From CALMEC01 sp963765105 (lineage in GTDB: Bacteria; Actinomycetota; Thermoleophilia; Miltoncostaeales; Miltoncostaeaceae), in the NCBI GenBank assembly GCA_963765105.1, contig CAVXUW010000002.1, forward strand, positions 992,001-1,056,000: a DNA stretch of 64,000 nucleotides, in the 5' to 3' direction. The position numbers and the translations under genes were made by a program. Shown here in pieces: positions 60,119 to 64,000 of this stretch. The notes beneath the pieces were generated by a model. The model saw only the letters and a program-made list of their open reading frames with translations, did not search any database and had not been told where the DNA came from. Every line of letters starts with the position of its first letter. Within the stretch, counting starts at the first letter, position 1.

Positions 60119-60535
60119 ATGCGAGAACGGATGCGAGCAACTCTGAGCATTGTCGCAGCGGCGGCGGCCCTCACCGGCGTTGCGTGCGGCGATTCGACGT
60201 CGGAAACGCCGGCGACCGCGGATCCCGCAACCACCGTCACCGCGAACTCCGAGTCCGTGCCGGAAGAAGTGCCGGCCCAGAAGTCCATCGACATTTCTGT
60301 GGCAAACGGTGAGGTGATCGGTGGAGGGCGCATCCCGGTCACCGCCGGAGAAGAAGTCGTCCTCACCGTCACGTCCGATGTGGCCGACGAGGTTCATGTC
60401 CACGGCATCGATAAACGCGTGAACGTGGCCGCCGGCGAGACAGCGACCGTGAACTTCACTGCTGATATCGCCGGCCTCTTTGAGGTTGAGCTCGAAGAAC
60501 GCGGACTCAAGCTGGCCGATCTCGTGGTGCGGTGA
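60119..60535 (+). CDS. Cupredoxin-like lipoprotein
   Basis: A 138-residue exported protein. The signal sequence ends in the lipobox LTGVAC, anchoring Cys near residue 23. A Thr/Ala/Glu-rich linker follows, then a cupredoxin-like beta-sandwich (IPVTAGEEVVLTVTSDVADE, VHVHGIDKRVNVAAGE, AGLFEVELEERG). The HVHG segment could provide metal ligands, but the usual Cys-x(n)-His-x(n)-Met set is not obvious. ATG 60119 with AAGGAG 4 nt upstream. The stop overlaps the next membrane gene by 4 bp, so the two form a coupled pair. Confidence 0.8.
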   Translation: MRERMRATLSIVAAAAALTGVACGDSTSETPATADPATTVTANSESVPEEVPAQKSIDISVANGEVIGGGRIPVTAGEEVVLTVTSDVADEVHVHGIDKRVNVAAGETATVNFTADIAGLFEVELEERGLKLADLVVR

Positions 60536-61902
60536 GAGCTCAGCGGGTCGCAATTGCGACTGTTGTGGTGTCTCTCACACTGGCGGCAACCGCCAGTGCT
60601 CACGGGATCGGAGGACGGGGTGACCTGCCGATCCCCGCGTCGTACTTCATCGGTGCGGCCGTCGCGGCCGTCGCTGCGTCGTTTGTGGGCATCGCCGCCG
60701 CCTGGACGCGCCCTGCCGCGCAGGGATGGGCAAACGGTCATCTCCTGGGCCGTTGGACGTTTCTTCCGCGCGCTCTCATCGCCCCTTTTCTGCGCGGTGT
60801 GGGTCTTCTGGTGCTCGTCGGGACCCTCGTTGCCGGGTTTGCGGGCACCCAAGACTCGGGAGAGAACATTGCCCCGGTGATGATTTACGTCATCTTCTGG
60901 GTCGGTGTGGCGTGGTTGTCCGCGCTGGTTGGCGACGTGTGGCGCATGCTGAACCCATTCGACACGCTCGCCATGATCGCCGGTGGCCGCCCCGGAACCG
61001 CGCCGCCAGAGCACCCTGCCGATCGCTCGCTCGTCTGGTCGCACTGGCCCGCGGCCATCGGAATACTGAGCTTCCTGTGGCTCGAGTTGGCGTACGTGGA
61101 TGCGGCCTCACCCCGTGCCATCGCTGTGTGGCTGGCGGTGTACACGCTCGTCATCCTCGCGTTCACCGCCCGATACGGGCGGCGATGGCTTCAGACCGGT
61201 GAGGGGTTTACAGTGCTGTTTGGCCTGTTCGCCCGATGCGCCCCACTCGGGCGCGACGAGGACGGCAACTTACGACTGCGGCTGCCGTTCAGTGGATTGT
61301 CCGCACTGAAGGCGCGCCGAGGTACCGCGGGCTTGGCGCTGGTGACACTGGGGGGTACCACTTTCGACGGCGTGTCACGGACCCCGTGGTTCGGGGAATG
61401 GGTTCGGCTCACCGAAGGATGGCAACGCACCGGCGCGAACACACTTGGCCTTCTCGTGACGACCGGCGTTGTCGCGGCGGCCTATTGGCTCGCGACGAAC
61501 CTGGTGGCGCGAATTGGCGGCTCACCGATCAATGACGCCCAGCGCCGCTACGCGCACACCTTGGTCCCCATCTGCCTGGCGTACTCGGTGGCGCACTACT
61601 TCTCGCTGCTCGTCTTCGAAGGGCAAGGCGCCTGGCGGCTCCTCTCCGACCCGTTGGGCAAGAGGTGGGACCTCATCGGTACCGCCAACTCCTCCATCAA
61701 CTACGAGGTTCTCACCGCAACGTCCATCGCAGTGGTCCAGACCTCAGCCATGGTCATTGGTCACGTTGCCGGAATCATGCTCGCGCACGACCGTGCGCTG
61801 GAAGATGTCGGGATACGCCGAGCAACCCCGAGTCAGGTACCCATGCTGGCCGTGATGATCGGGTTCACCGTCACCGGCCTCACCCTGCTGATCTCGGTCT
61901 AG
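60532..61902 (+). CDS. Polytopic membrane protein paired with a cupredoxin lipoprotein
   Basis: A 456-residue protein with a cleavable-looking N-terminus (ATVVVSLTLAATASAHGIGGR) and about ten further membrane helices. Conserved-looking features are the HGIGGRGDLPIP start of the mature chain, WRMLNPFDTLAMI, YGRRWLQTGEGFTVLFGLFAR and LGGTTFDGVSRTPWF. Related actinobacterial proteins are sometimes labelled fenitrothion hydrolase, which probably does not describe the native role. GTG start overlapping the lipoprotein stop suggests a joint function, perhaps in metal handling; that is inference. Confidence 0.72.
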   Translation: MRAQRVAIATVVVSLTLAATASAHGIGGRGDLPIPASYFIGAAVAAVAASFVGIAAAWTRPAAQGWANGHLLGRWTFLPRALIAPFLRGVGLLVLVGTLVAGFAGTQDSGENIAPVMIYVIFWVGVAWLSALVGDVWRMLNPFDTLAMIAGGRPGTAPPEHPADRSLVWSHWPAAIGILSFLWLELAYVDAASPRAIAVWLAVYTLVILAFTARYGRRWLQTGEGFTVLFGLFARCAPLGRDEDGNLRLRLPFSGLSALKARRGTAGLALVTLGGTTFDGVSRTPWFGEWVRLTEGWQRTGANTLGLLVTTGVVAAAYWLATNLVARIGGSPINDAQRRYAHTLVPICLAYSVAHYFSLLVFEGQGAWRLLSDPLGKRWDLIGTANSSINYEVLTATSIAVVQTSAMVIGHVAGIMLAHDRALEDVGIRRATPSQVPMLAVMIGFTVTGLTLLISV

Positions 61903-61907
61903 CGCGC

Positions 61908-62186
61908 CTAGGTGAGGCCTTGACGGGCCTCGCGGACCAGCATAACGGCCTCGGGGAAGAGCACGCGGATGGCGTCGCGCACCTGGGTGGCTTGGGCCTC
62001 CGGCTGACCCGTCAGGTCGAGCCGCTGGATGCAAGCTACGGTCATCTGCACCGCAAGGTTGATGGCGTTGTCCGCCCAGGCCACCTTTTGAGCGCCTTGC
62101 ATCTGCTCCATCATGTCCTTCAAACCCTTCTGAAGGTCATCCGGGTCGCCGAACATGCCGCCAAAGGGGAATCCGCCCTCGTCCAT
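61908..62186 (-). CDS. Small helical protein of unknown function
   Basis: A 92-residue protein starting MDEGGFPFGGMFGDPDDLQK, followed by mostly helical sequence (AWADNAINLAVQMTVACIQR and QVRDAIRVLFPEAVMLVREA). Its Gly/Phe/Met-rich start and Met-Gln-rich KDMMEQMQGA helix are distinctive, but I know no named family. AGGAG lies 5-6 nt before ATG 62186. Convergent with the membrane gene (5-bp gap) and divergent from leuB. Confidence 0.65.
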   Translation of the reverse strand: MDEGGFPFGGMFGDPDDLQKGLKDMMEQMQGAQKVAWADNAINLAVQMTVACIQRLDLTGQPEAQATQVRDAIRVLFPEAVMLVREARQGLT

Positions 62187-62381
62187 TGTTTCTCCTGGAG
62201 TGGTGTACCGCAACACAGGGTAGCGCCCCCACCAGCCATCCCGCCGACCGCCGTTCTCCTGGGCCGCGGTGCGTTGCGGCCAATTGGCAATGACGGCGAG
62301 TGCCAAGTGGCACTCCGCGCGACCCGGCGGGGCGGCCTGGCCAGCGGATAGCCTGCCGACGGGGTCGAACAGGAGGATGAA

Positions 62382-63437
62382 TTGCGGACGGTGAACGTGG
62401 TGTCGCTTGCCGGCGACGGGATTGGGCCGGAGGTCGTGGCCGTGGCACGCGAGGTCGTCGACACGGTCGGCGCGCAACACGGCATGAGCGTCACATGGAA
62501 CGACCAGCTGATGGGGGGGATCTCGATTGACGCCCACGGCGTGGCGCTGACCGACGCGGTCCTGGGCGCCTGCCGCGCCAGTGACGCAGTCTTGCTGGGT
62601 GCGGTCGGCGGCCCAAAGTGGGACACCACCGACCCGGACAAACCGCGCCCGGAACAGGGCCTTCTGGGCCTGCGCGCGGGGCTGGGGCTCTTCGCCAACG
62701 TGCGGCCGGTGGCTCCGTTCCCGGCTCTGTACGAGTCAAGTCCCCTCCGACGCGAGCGCATTGAAGGCACCGATCTTCTGGTCATCCGCGAGCTCACCGG
62801 AGGGATCTACTTCGGTGAGCGTCGTCGTGATGGCGATACGGCCTATGACACCTGCATCTACACCAAGGATGAGGTGCGCCGTGTTGCCCACTGGGCCTTT
62901 CGCGCGGCGGCCGACCGCCGCCGCAGCGTCACATCGGTCGACAAAGCCAACGTCTTGGAAAGCTCACGCCTGTGGCGCGAGACGGTCATCGAGGTGGCTG
63001 CTGAATACCCGGAAATCACCCTCGAGCACATGCTTGTCGACAACGCCGCCATGCAGCTCGTGTCGCGTCCGTCGGACTTCGACGTGATCGTCACCGAGAA
63101 CATGTTTGGCGACATCCTCAGCGATGAAGCGGCGATGATCACCGGGTCCATCGGCATGCTTCCGTCGGCCAGCCTGGGCGACGGCGGACCGGGCCTCTAC
63201 GAACCGGTTCATGGCTCGGCGCCCGACATTGCGGGGCAGGGCATCGCGAACCCCATTGCCACCTGCCTCTCGGCCGCAATGATGCTGCGCTACTCACTCG
63301 ATTGTCCTGCCGGGGCCGACCAGATCGATCGGGCCGTTAAGGAACTTCTGGACGCGGGGCATCGAACGCGTGACTTGGGCGGAACCGCCGGGACCGCCGA
63401 GGTCAGCGCGCTCCTGATGGAGCGGGTCCGCGGGTAG
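62382..63437 (+). CDS. leuB: 3-isopropylmalate dehydrogenase
   Basis: NAD-dependent oxidative decarboxylation in leucine synthesis. 351 residues, opening VVSLAGDGIGPEVVAVARE. IRELTGGIYFGERR is the specificity region, and NMFGDILSDEAAMITGSIGMLPSASL is the metal/NAD signature. GLYEPVHGSAPDIAGQGIANP confirms the LeuB family. TTG 62382 has AGGAGG 5 nt upstream. It lies 2.4 kb downstream of leuD, separated by the cupredoxin/membrane pair and an opposite-strand gene, so it needs its own promoter in the 195-bp gap. Confidence 0.96.
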   Translation: MRTVNVVSLAGDGIGPEVVAVAREVVDTVGAQHGMSVTWNDQLMGGISIDAHGVALTDAVLGACRASDAVLLGAVGGPKWDTTDPDKPRPEQGLLGLRAGLGLFANVRPVAPFPALYESSPLRRERIEGTDLLVIRELTGGIYFGERRRDGDTAYDTCIYTKDEVRRVAHWAFRAAADRRRSVTSVDKANVLESSRLWRETVIEVAAEYPEITLEHMLVDNAAMQLVSRPSDFDVIVTENMFGDILSDEAAMITGSIGMLPSASLGDGGPGLYEPVHGSAPDIAGQGIANPIATCLSAAMMLRYSLDCPAGADQIDRAVKELLDAGHRTRDLGGTAGTAEVSALLMERVRG

Positions 63438-63440
63438 CGG

Positions 63441-64000
63441 CTAGGAGGGGGCTGCGGCGAGGCTGACGCGTGCGCGGCCGGCGCGTTTGCCGGCGTAGAG
63501 CGCCTCGTCGGCGGCGTTGTAGAGCTGTTCCACCATCACCCCGTTGATCGGAGCCTCGGCCACACCGGCCGTCATGGACAATGGGCCCAGGCGGCTGGTG
63601 CGGAGCTTTGCCAGCACGCGCTGAAGCAACGAAACGGCGCTCGCGGCGGGCGTGTCGGCCAGGACCACGGCGAACTCGTCACCGCCGATGCGAAACACTT
63701 GATCGCCCGTGCGCATCTCGGATCGCAGTGTGTCGGTGAGCAGGCGCAGCGCATCGTCGCCCATCTGGTGCCCGCCCGTCTCGTTGAAGACACGAAAATT
63801 GTCGAAGTCGATGAGACAGAGGCTCATGGGACGATCGCCACGAACCGACAACGCCAGTGCCTCGGCGATGCGTGACTCGAAGGCACGCCGATTGCCCACA
63901 TCGGTGAGCGGGTCCGTGAGGGCAAGGTGCGCCACTCGCGCATGGGCCTCAGCGGTGCGAAGAGCCGACCCGGCAAGATCGGTCAGAAGCGACGAGACCT
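63441..64000 (-). CDS. GGDEF diguanylate cyclase, 5' part cut by the window edge
   Basis: The frame is open to base 64000, so only the C-terminal 186 codons are visible. The GGDEF domain starts ALTDPLTDVGNRRAFESR, has the active site FRIGGDEFAVVL and an inhibitory RxxD (RTGD) five residues before it, and ends after DEALYAGKRAGRARV. It should make cyclic di-GMP with product inhibition. Sensor domains, if any, lie outside the window. The stop is 3 bp from the leuB stop (convergent). Confidence 0.9.
   Translation of the reverse strand, partial: VSSLLTDLAGSALRTAEAHARVAHLALTDPLTDVGNRRAFESRIAEALALSVRGDRPMSLCLIDFDNFRVFNETGGHQMGDDALRLLTDTLRSEMRTGDQVFRIGGDEFAVVLADTPAASAVSLLQRVLAKLRTSRLGPLSMTAGVAEAPINGVMVEQLYNAADEALYAGKRAGRARVSLAAAPS

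Noticed and set aside
61470..61490. Third copy of the gatB/leuD repeat (GGCGGCCTATTGG on the plus strand)
   Set aside because: Only about 11 bases match the reverse complement, and they encode conserved-looking membrane protein sequence; chance is likely.

Overview
The window is a gene-dense, high-GC stretch of bacterial chromosome with no gene-free gap longer than about 260 bp. Start codons are often GTG or TTG. Many genes have a TANNNT-type -10 box only 6-7 nt before the start codon, which points to leaderless transcripts. An F420 reductase, a Rex repressor, a type 4 Fe-S uracil-DNA glycosylase, a YbdK-type carboxylate-amine ligase and a K+-independent-type membrane pyrophosphatase fit an actinobacterium (Actinomycetota), perhaps a deep lineage such as Thermoleophilia. 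The class is an inference. No tRNA, rRNA, CRISPR array, IS element or prophage was seen.

Layout. 1-8.5 kb: an MMPL transporter (cut by the window edge), an M20 peptidase, fumarase, an unknown Cys-motif protein, a methyltransferase and the panC-panD-panB pantothenate operon. 8.7-16.5 kb: udg, the tsaE-tsaB-rimI-tsaD operon for tRNA t6A, a translationally coupled subtilase, rex and a small hydrolase. 16.5-25 kb: a GCS2 ligase, MTA phosphorylase, hppA, two tandem secreted paralogues of unknown function, and small unknowns. 25-30.5 kb: an Rrf2 regulator with cysK, an ECF sigma/anti-sigma pair, a cyclase, a GNAT and cysE. 30.5-35.2 kb: a one-strand cluster of a GGDEF/degenerate-HD protein, two tandem 34-residue paralogous peptides outside any known family I recognise, a DUF5317-MFS-like fusion and a membrane HD-GYP protein. 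This cluster is the best candidate here for an undescribed signalling system. 35.2-47 kb: tdk, pcrA, folD, F420 reductase, a channel-like protein, a C5-epimerase-like protein, nitroreductase, zincin, ftsH, thiL and a YbhN-like protein. 47.4-54.6 kb: gatCAB, ilvN, ilvC, a DUF3105 lipoprotein and serA. 54.6-56.1 kb: a decayed island with a nonsense-interrupted thiopurine methyltransferase and a vapBC module with a broken toxin. 56.2-64 kb: leuA behind a leucine-rich leader peptide, leuC, leuD, a cupredoxin lipoprotein/membrane protein pair, leuB and a GGDEF protein cut by the edge.

Working together: ilvN/ilvC, leuA/leuCD/leuB and serA form a branched-chain and serine biosynthesis block. cysE and cysK under Rrf2 make cysteine. 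panBCD makes the pantothenate precursor of CoA and also draws on ketoisovalerate. The most informative regulatory element is the leuA leader, whose tandem leucine codons are exactly complementary to the leuA ribosome-binding site. Several genes (ftsH, the Rrf2 gene, probably tsaE) appear to start at CTG.
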